This document shows positions 1 to 13,300 of a DNA stretch of 64,000 nt, piece after piece (positions within the stretch are counted from its first letter, which is position 1; each line of letters begins with the position of its first letter). Origin of the DNA: Siphonodentalium dalli (lineage: Eukaryota > Mollusca > Scaphopoda > Gadilida > Siphonodentaliidae). The stretch covers positions 45,606,194 to 45,670,193 of the forward strand of contig CP136069.1 in assembly GCA_032622095.1 (NCBI GenBank). Direction: 5' to 3'. The notes beneath the pieces were generated by a model, which was not told the origin of the DNA, ran no database searches, and saw only the letters and a list, made by a program, of their open reading frames with translations. A program made the translations under genes and the position numbers.

Positions 1-1010
1 CTTTTAATGATTAGGTCAACAATTTGTGACGTCGTGTTCGTGTTATGGTCTATGTTATTGGTGTATGAAACGGGTGACCCAATTGGCAGTTGACCAATCA
101 CCGAACAGGATTCAGTGTAACACGGACGGGCTATGTAAATATAAGACATTAACTATCACATTTCAGAAGTGAATATGTAAGAATAAGTGGGGGATCTATG
201 GTGGGGAGGTTCATATTCCAATATGGATGCATATACTATGTTCTATGAATTTATGTTCTTTCTCAAACTTGTGGACACGTCATATTTTCAAAAGGATTTA
301 ACTCATTGAGTACATCAAATCTTAATACCTACATATATAAACACATGTATCGGTCGGTCATGTACATACACAAGTTTCCTTGATAGTTGGCATTTACTAT
401 TTCTGTTTAAGACCAGTATGGTTTGATGAACATTATTAAGGACTCGGTTGGCATAGTTGTAATCAACTAAAATTACTAAGCATTTAATGAATTAACCCTT
501 TGTTTACTGATGGAGTTGTCCCATTCAGTGTTTCAAGTTTACTATGAAATGGGCTATCATTAATCTGTAAATATGTTCAGATAATATAAAGCTGGTGACA
601 CATGTAAGCTGCAATGTGGCAGGGCAATTGTGTCTGTGCAGTCATGAAGCACGGGACCTTACACATAGGTACGGCTGCGGCCATGTGACGAGCGGCTACA
701 TTTTTAAGAAACAGCGTCTTTGATTGATCAGAAAGCCCTGTTATAATTCATGTTTAGATCTCAAACCACCAACACAATTCCTCTTAATATTAGTATTAAC
801 TCTTAATAAATCTTTAAAAAAAAATTCAAAACAACTAATGGGACCTCACGCTGAGAACATAAAATTCTGCATTGACTGGTCGGGCGAACAAATTTTGCCA
901 GCTCTCTTAACAACATATAATAAACAATCCCCATTTAATCCCCATTGCCACAAATGGCCGCAGAAAAAAGGCCCACAGCGCTGAGAGAAATGAGGTTTTC
1001 ATCTTTGATG
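1..1010. other. No gene or clear repeat seen
   Basis: AT-rich sequence, presumably intron of the centriolin-like gene. The open frames here (such as 724-984 plus) have no recognisable domain and run into the neighbouring MITE. Confidence 0.6.
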
Positions 1011-1190
1011 TACAGTACTTCCCTAAATAATCGACTCCTTAACCACATGGGTAAATTATGGTTAAGTTTTCAGGATTTAATCGGAAATATGGCTTTTTGC
1101 CATTCATCGGAAAGCTCTGTGACTAAATCCTGAAAAGTTACCCATAATTCTGTTTTGGTTAGGGAGTCGATTATTTAGGGCATTACTGTA
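1011..1190. repeat. TA-flanked foldback MITE (CAGTAATGCCC family), copy A1
   Basis: Inverted arms run from TACAGTACTTCCCTAAATAA to a matching TTTAGGGCATTACTGTA end, with the inner block TCAGGATTTA..GGAAATATGG. The TA at each end and CAGT start fit a Tc1/mariner or pogo-type target duplication (inference). Confidence 0.85.
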
Positions 1191-1200
1191 TTCCACATAC

Positions 1201-1365
1201 CCTGAGGTCTCGTTGTTTGGATGAGATTTCAGCCTCAGCCTCCCTGAGAATGGAGCTAAGTTCACTCTGTTTACGGTCGATTGAATCATCAACCATCTTC
1301 AACTCTGTTCTCTTCTTACCCACGAGCTGGTTGAGTTTCTCAATGTCAGACTTCTGATTCTCAAC
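1201..1365 (-). CDS. CNTRL: CNTRL exon 21, last in window (residues 1030-1084)
   Basis: 165 bp, phase 0/0, acceptor GCTTTTCAG, donor AGG/GTATGT. Encodes DIEKLNQLVGKKRTELKMVD and SELSSILREAEAEISSKQRD. It ends at a donor, so the gene continues beyond position 1. A foldback MITE ends at 1190, only 10 bp inside the intron from the donor. Confidence 0.9.
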
Positions 1366-4300
1366 CTGAAAAGCAAACCAATTATTGAATAGTTCTGACA
1401 AATGTTTTAAGAAACTGAGCGCAAAAATTATACTTCTCCTGTAGCTATGTGAAAGTACAGCTAGCATACAATAAATTTGATACCAAAACATTGTATTGTT
1501 CGATTATCAGAACATATTTAAATTTATTTTGGGCCCAAATGGTATGCTATAGAGTACCTATGGAAGAATCTTGATGAGAACCCAGGCAATATACCTTATA
1601 TTAGTTTTCTATAATACAATTTCTGATTCATTCTAATTTAACTTCTGTTGTCTAGAACTACAGACAATAATATCACACGCTTGTTGTTGAAAAACATACC
1701 GTTCCTCTGCCTTAGCCATTGTCATAATTCTTAAGCCTTCCACATACGTATATATAGAATGGAATGACTGTGACGTTACATCACATAAATTATGTTGGAA
1801 TCGATAGTGACACTAGATGAAACAGGAATGTTGAAATAAATACAGTTATTATCATCACTTCAAAACACATATAATTTAGCGACAATGATCAAAGTCCAGT
1901 TAAAATATCTCCATGGCAACTGGTATCATAACAAACAGTAAAATAAATGTGTTTGTGCAGTTATTATTGTCAGTTAAAAACATGAATGGGTTATTATAAA
2001 CCTAATGATGACATGCCCTAAGTGTTATTTTATCTGCGTCTATATATTAAACTCCCACCACCAAAACTTGCCAAAGTGAGCACCCATGCTAAACAAACTC
2101 CCAACCCTCAATGTACTAATTAACAGGTCTAGTCCAGCTAGTGAAGTTGATAGGAATAATACTGGTTTACGTCCAAGTACGGGTGCTTTACTCTTCTATA
2201 GCAAACTTTATGCCCAGATCCAGTGGCGGAATTTTACCTCAATTTTTAATCGACTTTATTATACAAACCACTACAAAATGCTATATTTATCGGAAAGATT
2301 GATATCATACGGTTATAATAAAGGATTATAATCTAACATTTATGTTAAATTATGCACAGAATATACCGAGTAATTAAGGAGCAACTCACAATTAATCTGT
2401 GTTTGTTTACGCTCAGAAAGAACCAGAACTGTTATAAAGTCGCAAGGTCAAATGAGTTTGTATTCTTTTGAAATTATGTTAACATTGAGATAAAATATAT
2501 TTTTCACTGTTTTTCATATTAAATTACTACATGTTGTACTTTCAGTTGACAACCCTTGTGGAGTTCAGAACAAATATAATGTTTTCTATGGAATAAACTG
2601 GGTTACTTTCACAATTGTAACAATCGCAGAAGAGTAAGGTAACCAAACTTTGACGTAAACTAGTATTACCCATACCAATTGCACTAGCTGGTTTATGTTG
2701 ATGGAAACTTGGACCATCTATAACAGGTCATGCGCATGAGCTACAATATAAAGGTGGCGTGAATGGCTTATTTCACCATTGATGGTCATACCGGTAGTAA
2801 ATATTTCAAAAACTAAATTGTCCAGAAAAGAAGAAACATCTTGAAATAGGTTCATTGAAATGCTAGAGCGCTTAACTGATGCATACATTGATTTATTTTC
2901 GTCAAAATTAAATGGCTAGAGCCATATTGCACAAAAAGGTCCAAACGTCAGTTTGAGGTTTTAATGAGAAAAGAAGGTTTTTTCTGACCAAAACAAATAT
3001 ATTTGAAAAATAACTGAATGAATGAGATCACAACATTCGCTTCCAGTTTATGTGAGTTTCACAAGGATTCAACTTAAATCAGTTTTTAGAAATTACTTTT
3101 TTTGTTAGTTCTAAAAGATGACCAGTTTACCAGATTCAATAATGTTGGTTTAATTTTCAATTTCATAATAACAAGAGGTGTGCACTCGCGTGCTAGCATA
3201 CCCCCACCGTGGCAAATTCAACCCGCATTATCCGTAAACCCAACAAAAAAGATTTTTAACTTTAAAGACAAATTTGGATTAATAATATCGATATGGTGTC
3301 GCAAGAAGCTAGTACAGAAAAAAATATTCAAATTGGTTCATATTTGTTCGAATGATTTCAGAAACCCAAAAAAGGGTAGAAAATGAAACGCAACCTTAAC
3401 ATCTAAGATGTCTTTTGTCCAGTGTTTCGTCAGTCAAACCAAATTTCTGCTAAGAAGGCACACAACTCCAGGGAAAAAATTTGGATAAAGCTGATTTGCG
3501 AACTCTGAGATGAGGGTGTTGTGAGAAGCATGTATACCAAAAATTATTGAAATCGGTTCATATTTGTTAAAGTTATTAAGTCAAAATAAGTCGAAAAGTA
3601 AGGCGTAACTTAAAAAATAGAAAGTCGGACCGCACCGCAATTAGCATCATGCGGAGAGGCGGTCCTAAGGAGATTGCATACAAAAAATTATTGAAATCGG
3701 TTCATAGTTGTTCGAGTTATGAGGTCGGACGGATGGACGGACGGCTAGACGGACACATGGAGGGAGAAAGTGTGATGGACAGACGCAGTCAATCCAGTAT
3801 ACCCCCCATTTTCTTCGAAAGTGGGGTTATAATAATAATAATATACAAACAGGACCCTACAAAAGTTCAACTTATCAATACATATGAGTCCCAAAAGCGC
3901 CACCTTCAGAATATTACAATAGAAATGTGAACCAAATATAAACTCACAGAATGTTAATAAAATCACACTTAGTTGTCAGATAAAATATCACCCTGGTATG
4001 AGAATGTAATTAAATAATGAAACTGAAGTAAAATGCAGCATGTACTGTGGTGTATGCAGAGATGAAGCATATTTTGTGAAGAAAGAAATATGAATGCTGA
4101 TGAATGTAGCAATGCTAAAAATATTGTGTGATAATTATGCATAGTCACAAAAATGTGGCATAGAATCTTCAAGCCTAAAATACTTTCAATATGCCTCAGG
4201 AAGACTTACTGATAAGATGCAAATTAAGTAACTGCCGTCAACTCTTTGTACAGCGTGGACTGGCACTTTTAATTTCACCACATCAGAATAAAGTAACAAT

Positions 4301-7300
4301 GAACGTTAATTTTTAAAGACTGCTGAAGAAATAGGACCTGTTTTGTAGTTTTGTTGCGCTAATATCTACCTGTAAGTAGGGTCCTGCGATTATTCGATAT
4401 TCGATTCGAGATTCGATTCGAAAGTCAAATTCGATTCGAAATTTCCACCTCGAAATTTTGAATATACACTGACAAAAAAGTAGGCTGTTTACAGACAAGT
4501 ACACACGTCGATCTTAGCTGTTTCTGTGCCATATTATTCCCAAAAATTATGAATATATGCAGCTTATAATACTTATTGTACATCGCGAAAGTCCCCATGA
4601 CATTAATATAAGTATAGCCAGTAATTAGACACTATAGGACGACTAAATGCATCTGAATTCTAGCTTTGAACATGGTAGCCAAAAGTTTGGAGATCGCCGA
4701 TGGACCGACGACGCATGTAAATTATAATAGCGATGAGACTGGGCAACGTTGTCATTTTACTAATTAAGTTTCATTTCCAAACAGGGGCGGCAGGAAGACG
4801 GCCTATTTGGCCATGCCGCTCCTGTACAATATAATCATGTTTATTTCTGAATAATTCACTGTCAGCATTATGTTTGTGAATATTGTACAAAATAACAATC
4901 AATCAAAAAACCGCTAGCGTTATCCAGACTTTCATTTTTAGAAAATGAAGGCGCGCATAGTCTCGCTCGCTGGTTTGGGCCCAGGCGTGCAGTTTCTATC
5001 AAGATAAAATAAACAGCAGATTGCCGGAAATCCGAAATACATTCATAAATGCCGCGTAAATTGAATTAGTTAACTCACGATCGATGTCCAGTGAATCTCT
5101 TTGATGGTTTAACACTGCTTAATCCACTATCCATAAGCACAAGTGAATGTTACACACTATGTTTTATATTGTACATGCTCCTATACTAATTGTAATTCAT
5201 AATTATTAATAAAGAATCAATTTAATACTCCGATTCCATGCTGACAGAATAATATCAACTTCTCCTGGCCACGTGGTCTCGCTTTGATTTTCCAGGAATT
5301 CAAATGTATTTTTAGCTTCGAATCATTCAGACAGATTGTGCATTCGACACCGTGTGACCTCAAATAATTTACTGGTGTCGGTGATCAAACGTCGGGCGGG
5401 TTGATTGACACTGCACTGTGAATGGAAAGTTGTGGAATTGGTAACTAGGTCGCGGCACCTTTGATCTCGCGATACATCACACAGGCATTCTCGCAACGCG
5501 GTAATAAAACGGAAAATGGGACACATTATTAACCAATCTCATCTGGGTAGACACTGAAAATATCGTTATCAGGTTCGGCCAACTTCGCTCGCTGTATTTG
5601 GCCTAGGTGCGCAATCGATCGCTCGCTGGTATTCAATTTCAGGCGCGCGATGGTGCGCAAGAGCGATCACGCGCCTCAAAAATGACAGTCTGGTTATCCG
5701 CCGACTATATGTCTCAAATTCCGCGTTATGTAATATCGCTGAGAATGCAAACAACACGTGTTCCCGGCCTCGAAAAGTGCACATGGGCGGTGTTTTCGTT
5801 TTATGTTGACTTTCAGTTTCTGAGCGTTCCTTGAAACTTGACAATTTGTCGTCCGTTATTCATGTTTATTTTAAACATGATAAAAGCTGCATGCAGTGCT
5901 GGAACTTACACGTGTGATGAATGTAACATGGTATATAAATCGCAAGCGTCTGGGACAACGACCCATCTAAGCATCCAGCACTACATAAACAGGCTACCCT
6001 GTGACTGTTGTTGCATCTTCAAGTTTATAACAACGATTTGCAATTGTGCATGTACATGCAAACTCTAAAAATTGCGCGTGATTTTAATTCTGATAATCCG
6101 TTTAGTGGTTATATATTTAATCGTCGTGACGACCACATGGGCGTTTTAATGCTTTTTTTTCTCTCGACAATTCTCAGTTGAAGTTGATCGCCACATAAGT
6201 TATGATGGAACTTCATGGAAGTTAATAAAACGTTTCACAAATCGTCTAATCATTGACATTAAATGCCTAATTGAGAATGAAACACAGTTATGATTCGATT
6301 CGATATTCGATTCGATATTCGATTCAATTTCGTCGACTTGATTCGATATTCGATTCGATCAAAATCTCCAATTCGCAGGACCCTAACTGTAAGTTAATCA
6401 GAGTCATAGAAAGCACGTATTTAAGTATTCCATGTATAACATAATAGCATGTAATTACTGAGGTTAGAAAATTTTACAGCACAATAGAAGACTATTACTT
6501 CTTTATTACTAATAAACACTATGAATTAGCTTAGTTTTCTTTATATTCTCAGCTATTTCAACATTTCCGGTAACCTATTTCTGAACCTTAACTTTACAGA
6601 TTGAAATTTAGCAAAATAATTAAAATTTCACGGATTTCTGATAGCTAATTTATTTATTTGTTTGAAACTGAAATTTATTTATTCCTAAATTCGCAAAAGA
6701 AATGCTGTTATAAGACCCCAAAAAAAAATAAACAAAACAGAAAAAAAGTACACAGGGCAACATTTAACCTGACACTGAAGGGAAATAACTCCAAATTAAG
6801 AAACAAACTTAGCAAGCAAAGAACTGATAAACTGTATATCTTACCTGAAAAACTAGCATACTATGTCTGTTTTACCACCAAAATTTTACAAAATTGAGCA
6901 GCAGAAATAAAATTAATTCACTAGTGCATATTTACAGTATACACTTGCATTAAGCTAAAGCTAGCCATAGCAATAAGTGAATATCTAATCTGCTCGCTGT
7001 GTGACAATCAAAACAAACACTGATACTACCAAAATGCAGTAGCTTACAGGGCAGAGTGTAGCGCGTGTAATCAGTGCCTAAGGGTGTTCGTAGAACACAT
7101 TACCTCAACATCTGACAAACGAGTGAATCGAAATCAAACAAATAGCCATCATCAGGTGTCCAGTTATCAAATGTTTTTATTGCAGTTTTATTAAAACAAT
7201 TGATATATTCTATGGCACGATTGCTGAAAAAGCTAAGAAATCGACTACCATGTGTAGGCTCTGTTACCTTTAACCCTTTCATGATGGGAGCCATGCTGGT

Positions 7301-10300
7301 GCAACATTAAATATCCTGTGCCAGTGCATTCTCTTATATATGCAAGTCTCCCACAGGGAGCCTCGCATATATAAGAGAATGTACTGGCTTACAAGGTCAA
7401 AGTAATTATTGTATTCTCTTATATTTGACAGGCTCCCTATGGGAGACTCGCATATATAAGAGAATGCATTGGCACAGGGTTTTCGCAAAATTTCAGGAAG
7501 CTCCAGTCATGGAAGGGTTAATTATTGGCGGTTAGATATATAATATACTTCAGTGTCAGGTTAAAACACAATGTATGATAGTATGATATGAAATGTCAAC
7601 TTCACACAAGATTAAATACTCCAAGCAAATGTACCTCACACAATAATGCAAATATTAACCCTTTCATGGCGGGAGCTGCGTTGGTGAAGCATTAAAGATC
7701 CTGTGCTAGTGCATTCTCTTATATTAGAGAGGCTCCCTACAGGAGACTCTCATATATAAGAGAATGCATTGGCACAGGGTTTTACAAAATTTCAGAAAGC
7801 TCCAGCCATGGAAGGGTTAAATTGATCTTGTCAGATCAAAATTAAACTTAAGATATACATTATATTCGCTATATTCAAATTTGAAATGAAGTGCAGTCAT
7901 TTGCTACCAAATTTCATCAGACAGCAACCAATGACGGTAGCATTTAATGAATTCAGGTACTGGTATCATGTGCAATTTCTCATTTCGTCATGTGGGAAAA
8001 TCATAGAATTATTATCATATACTTCAATAAAATAACTGGTTGATTAAATAGAAGATCCCTTTTTCTAAAGTATCACACCATAACCGGAGACAACACCTAT
8101 GAACTACAGTAATGCCCTAAATAATCGATTCCTTAACCACAGCAGAATTATGGGTAATTTTTCAGGATTTAGTCGGAAATATGGCTTGTTGCCATTCATC
8201 GGAAAGCTCTCACTGAAGGCTGAGTAGAAAACAAAAGATATGGTCAAATTTGAATAGTTTATTACTCCTTTAAATAGTATATATAAATAGATTGCCGTAA
8301 GAGTAAATTAAAATAATTTATGGCTATAAATAAATAATTTAAAATATTTATTTAAAATATTTCTAAACTGGACACAGTTTAGATATATAAATATAAGTGT
8401 TCTGAACTTATTACAACAGGATTAATATAAGATGGAAGCTAGTCATAAAATAAACATAAGAGACTTGCAAATGATTAACTATGAGACCAAAACCTATTAA
8501 TCTACTCTAAGTTAAAATACAATAGACAATTATTTGCGATAAGATACTCATGATATTTTGGTAATTCACAAACACTGATATTTTTTGAAACTGAAGGTAT
8601 TTGAAATTTAAGTCAATACTAATATCGCCAGTATGTGTCAACATGTAAACAGAAAGCATATTTAAGTAAATTCAAATGGGCCAATATCGATAAAATACCA
8701 CATGTTCAACATATACACATATGCCCTAGCTAAGGGGTTATAATTTTATCATCTTGTCCTGGAATCATACTGAGCTTTTTTTCATTATACGAAATTAAAA
8801 TTTAAGCTTGACTTGTATTTTGATGCAGTTCAGTCAAAAACAGAGTTTGTTTTTGATCCAGTATTAACCAGAATTATTATCTGGAAATCAATTAAAATAA
8901 AATTCTATAAGCTAAAAGTCTAAAAAAAATCAATCAAGAAAAACCAAGAAATATGAATTTTCCTACTCTCAGCACAGCCTAATTATTATATTTAATTTGA
9001 GATCAATTGTCATAAATGCATGTATGATTAAACTATGACTGAAAAGCATAGAAAACAATTTAAATAAATAAAATATAAATAAAATACGAAAACGTAGACA
9101 AATAAAAATAATGGAGACTATCTGGGTGATTTTTGCATGTATTTTGGTGGTAAAACTGCATAGTTTTGGCTTTTAAGTTTTTGTATCAATCGTCTGCCGA
9201 CTGGTTCATACATCTGAAACACATGCCAATAAAATGGAAAATGCGAGCACATGCATAGTAAAAGAGCATCACAATACTGAAAATGAAAACTTCCAACTTG
9301 CACCAGAATAAAGTTAATATAAAAAAAAAAATCCGTTTCCAGACCTATAACAACAGGTCAATGTTGAAAACAACTTTCAGAGCCAATAAGTGAAGGTAAT
9401 ACACCTTGTCACTGCATCAGGCCCATATTGGATCTATCCAGCCCCATTCCGTTGTTTTAGCGCTTCAGGTCAAGGTTCTGAAGTAGCATTCAATATTCAT
9501 GAATTCCATATATGTAATGCTACTCCGAACTTTGATTTGCAGCAATAAATAAATGGAACGGGGCTGGATGGATCCAATATGGCCGCGACTCAGTGACAAG
9601 GCGAATTCATGCAAACATGTAATACAATACAGATATATATGGAAAAATATTGTGTTTCAGTCAAGAAAGAACAAAGTTAGTGATGAAAAGACAGCTTGAA
9701 ATAAAACGCAGATGATTCATTCAAAAGTATTACCATTTATTTTTCTAACAAGCTGATTCAAAATTTGAGCATGCAAATTTCAGTACAATATTCAGACAAC
9801 TTGACATGGCAATTCCTTGAAATAGCGAAAATAGCTTCTATCAAAATATAGCAATTGATATAATAGAACACACAAGGTGGACCATCCCGTACAGAAATGT
9901 CCTACAGGAATCTTATAGGAAACGATTCACAATTGGAAAAATATAGGACCGTTTTTCCTATAGAAAATTTATAGGAATTTTTCAGAATTCCCAGGTGCTT
10001 CCTTTTGGATAATTGTCATGTAAAGGAAACCTATAGGACATTTTGAGACAACATATAGGAAAATAATCATTCTATAGGAAAGCTATAGGAAATTTATGAA
10101 AGCTATAGAAAAACATCAGAAATGGTGAATAAAAACATTTAAAGGAAATCAGAGTCTAATAGCACTCCACCCTATAGGAACCTATAGAAAACCATGTACA
10201 GTAATGCCCTAATTAATCGACTCCATAACCACAGCAGAATTATGGGTAACTTTTCAGGATTTAGTCGGAAATATGGCTTGTTGCCATTCATCATTCATCA

Positions 10301-13300
10301 GAAAGCTCTCGGGGAGAGCTTTCCGATGAAGGCAACAAGTCATATTTCCGACTAATTCCTGAAAAGTTACCCATACCCCGAGAGCTTTCCGATGAATGGC
10401 AACAAGCCATATTTCCGACTAAATCCTGAAAAGTTACCCATAATTCTGCTGTGGTTATGGAGTCGATTAATTAGGGCATTACTGTAGCTGGTCCTATGAT
10501 TTCCTATCATCTTCCTATAAGATCCTACTAGTTTGCATACAAAATTTGCATAGGAAATCTATAGGAATCCTACAGGAAATTCTAGGCATATTCCTATAGG
10601 AATGTTTCGTACGGGATGATATGAGTAAGATAAGACATAACGATATGACTCTAGCTCACCTGTTCTTTAATTCGGGAGATCTCGGCTCGGCGTTTGGCTA
10701 AGACATCATCACTCTCTCGTAGGTGATTTAGAATCTCCTTCTCTTTGTGGCTCAGTGTTTGGAGGTCGCCTTGAACCTTATGTAAGCTGTGAAGAGATGA
10801 TGTGTGTTTTAATGTCAATTTAATCTCCCTGAACCTTATGTTAGTGAATGTTCAGACGACCATGATTCAATTGTAGGTTGGAAGTTTTCCATTGTGGGTA
10901 GTAATCGGCAGCTGGACTGCACATGCTGACGACAAGATCGTGAGTATAAAATGAATATCAAGCACTGTTTGAATTCAGCTGCGAAATCATGTTGTATCCC
11001 TGGTTACCTCCTCTTGCGACGAATTCGCAGTCATGTGTATGTAAAAATCGTTGATGGAAAGATCGTAGGGTAGTCGATCATGGTTAACCATGGCTTACAA
11101 TATCCTTATATGGGACGATATTGCAATCATGTGAACAGACTATCCATGATTTTGTCAGGCCTGATTCCTCCACTTAAGATTGAATCGTGGTCGTCAGACC
11201 ATTCACTGAGCTGTGAATAGGTGGTGTTTCAATTTAATTACTGACATAGTTATTCAACTTAATAAAATCAGGTATCCTTTATAACAACACAAGTCATATC
11301 CCTTAACAATTATATATTATCACACAAAATTGACCAAACAAGCAGAAAACTAAAGTGAATAATTAAATATAATTTATTCTATCATATATTAGTGTGGCCC
11401 GACCAAGTCTAATTATGTGGACTATAACATTGCTCACGCTCTCCATTGGTCATCTTTATTATAAACCGGTATTTTAAAGATGCATTATCCGAATTAATGC
11501 TCCTAAATTACTATTTCTTTGGCTTCGTCAAACGTTAAGAATCTCTATCCAGAAATAAGTCTAGTGCAGACCCAGGAGTTTCACTTCAACTATGAGACAT
11601 TAGTAAACATATTTTGATGTAATATGCAGCTATTTCAACAGAATTAAAATCATTTTGGTCATCCTAACTGCTCTCAATAATATGTAATAGCAGCCAATTA
11701 GCTTGCCGAATTGAAACATATTTTAATCCAGCACTTAAATTTTTTGCTTACTTTTGAGAGGAAATTTTGAATCTTGCATCAATATCTTTAAAGTCTGTAT
11801 CTTTCTTGGCAACAATCTGAAGAAAAGTAACATGAAAAGATTATGAAGTTTGTACATGAACTAAAAATGTAAAGTGACAAGGTTCTGTTTGAATATCCCA
11901 GATTGGTCGGAATAAAAACATGTTGGGTCATGTCTCTCTTAGTGGGCAGTGTTCATGCTGCGGGGGGCATATTCTATTAAAATAGAAAACATCTCTGACG
12001 ACATAGAGAGCAATCGACAAACACAGCACCTTGTTCAACTGCAGCAACAAGCCTTGAAATAGTGTGTCTGTCATTTGCAGAATGAGGTCCTCAGAGGGTG
12101 AACTTAGTGAATCTATCCCGCATAGCATTCCAGCATCAGCAAAAATAACCCAATAGGTACAGATAGGTACCTTATTCTGCTTACACCTCATCTTTTGAGA
12201 AGAATCTGTAGTCTCAAGTTAACATTGTTTTAGATACTTTTCCCTTCTGTTCAGTTTGTATATCCCCTAATTTACAGAAGATAAAATGCATAATCAAGGT
12301 GACTAATGGGTGAACATCACCAACTTCAACTGGGGAACGCACTTCAATCTGATCCTAGGTCTCCCATGACGGCGAGCGTGCCTTGTTTGTTATGTTTTTC
12401 AGTATAATGCTTATGCCTTGGATGTGCTCGCCGTCATGGGCCGGGGTTCGAATCCCACCCAATCCCCCAAAAAATTGGCATTGTCTCATAAATTACACTT
12501 GCTTCTAAAAATAGGCGCCTTGTGTACTGTATATTCCCAGACATGTTCAAAGAGCAACGCTCTGCATGTTTCGGAAACGTATATATAACATGCTACTGTG
12601 CCATATCTGCTATATATATACACAATAGAGACCTTAAAATATTATATTTTTAAAAGTATAATACATATTTCCTTAAAGAAAGCCTGAACACTGAACTATA
12701 TGGATATATGTCCTGTTTTGTAAACCACAGTAGGAAAGGGGTTAACTTTTTGGTTGCTTCTCGTCGCTTATTATCTTGCCCGGATTAGTCACACATGAAC
12801 GCACCCGATATAACCGCCGTGCTTCCGTGAATTTGTCAGTTTTATTTCCGACTCAATCAGAATGACCACTATTATTTGGAATGGAGACATAGAGCGAAAA
12901 TTGCAATCAATATTATTATTTTCAGCCTAAATCCACACACATCACTATTATTAGGCCCTCACGACCATTAGGCACCTGAGAGCAGCCCACGTTCCCAGTG
13001 GAATACCAACCGCGATCTGATTTCAAGAAATGAAGGTGCACAGATCATGTCTATGGAATGTACTTAATTAAACGACCGTAGTTTAATATTCAGAAAGTTG
13101 ACAAACGAAATCAGGACAAATGATGTACAATGCAGTCAGATGAGAAACACAGTGGGTAAATTGTCACGGTCACCATACGTAATAATCAGGTCTGAGCCTC
13201 GGCACAGAACATGTCACTTTTCCCCAAACATGCAGCAGAACGACCTAGGTGTGTTATAGGTAGGTTAGTATGAAGCATGCAGCAAACTAGGGGAAGATCC

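Noticed and set aside
1695-1740. Micro-exon encoding MTMAKAEER with a GTATGT donor (minus)
   Set aside because: No acceptor gives the phase 0 needed between exons 20 and 21; stops occur in the other frames.
7324-7460. Hairpin cassettes as microRNA genes
   Set aside because: Structure alone would fit a precursor, but copies are embedded in MITEs and there is no expression evidence; kept as a finding on structure instead.
12445-12455. A functional tRNA gene at the GGTTCGAATCC box
   Set aside because: No acceptor stem, anticodon loop or D arm can be folded around it; it is a SINE-like B box.
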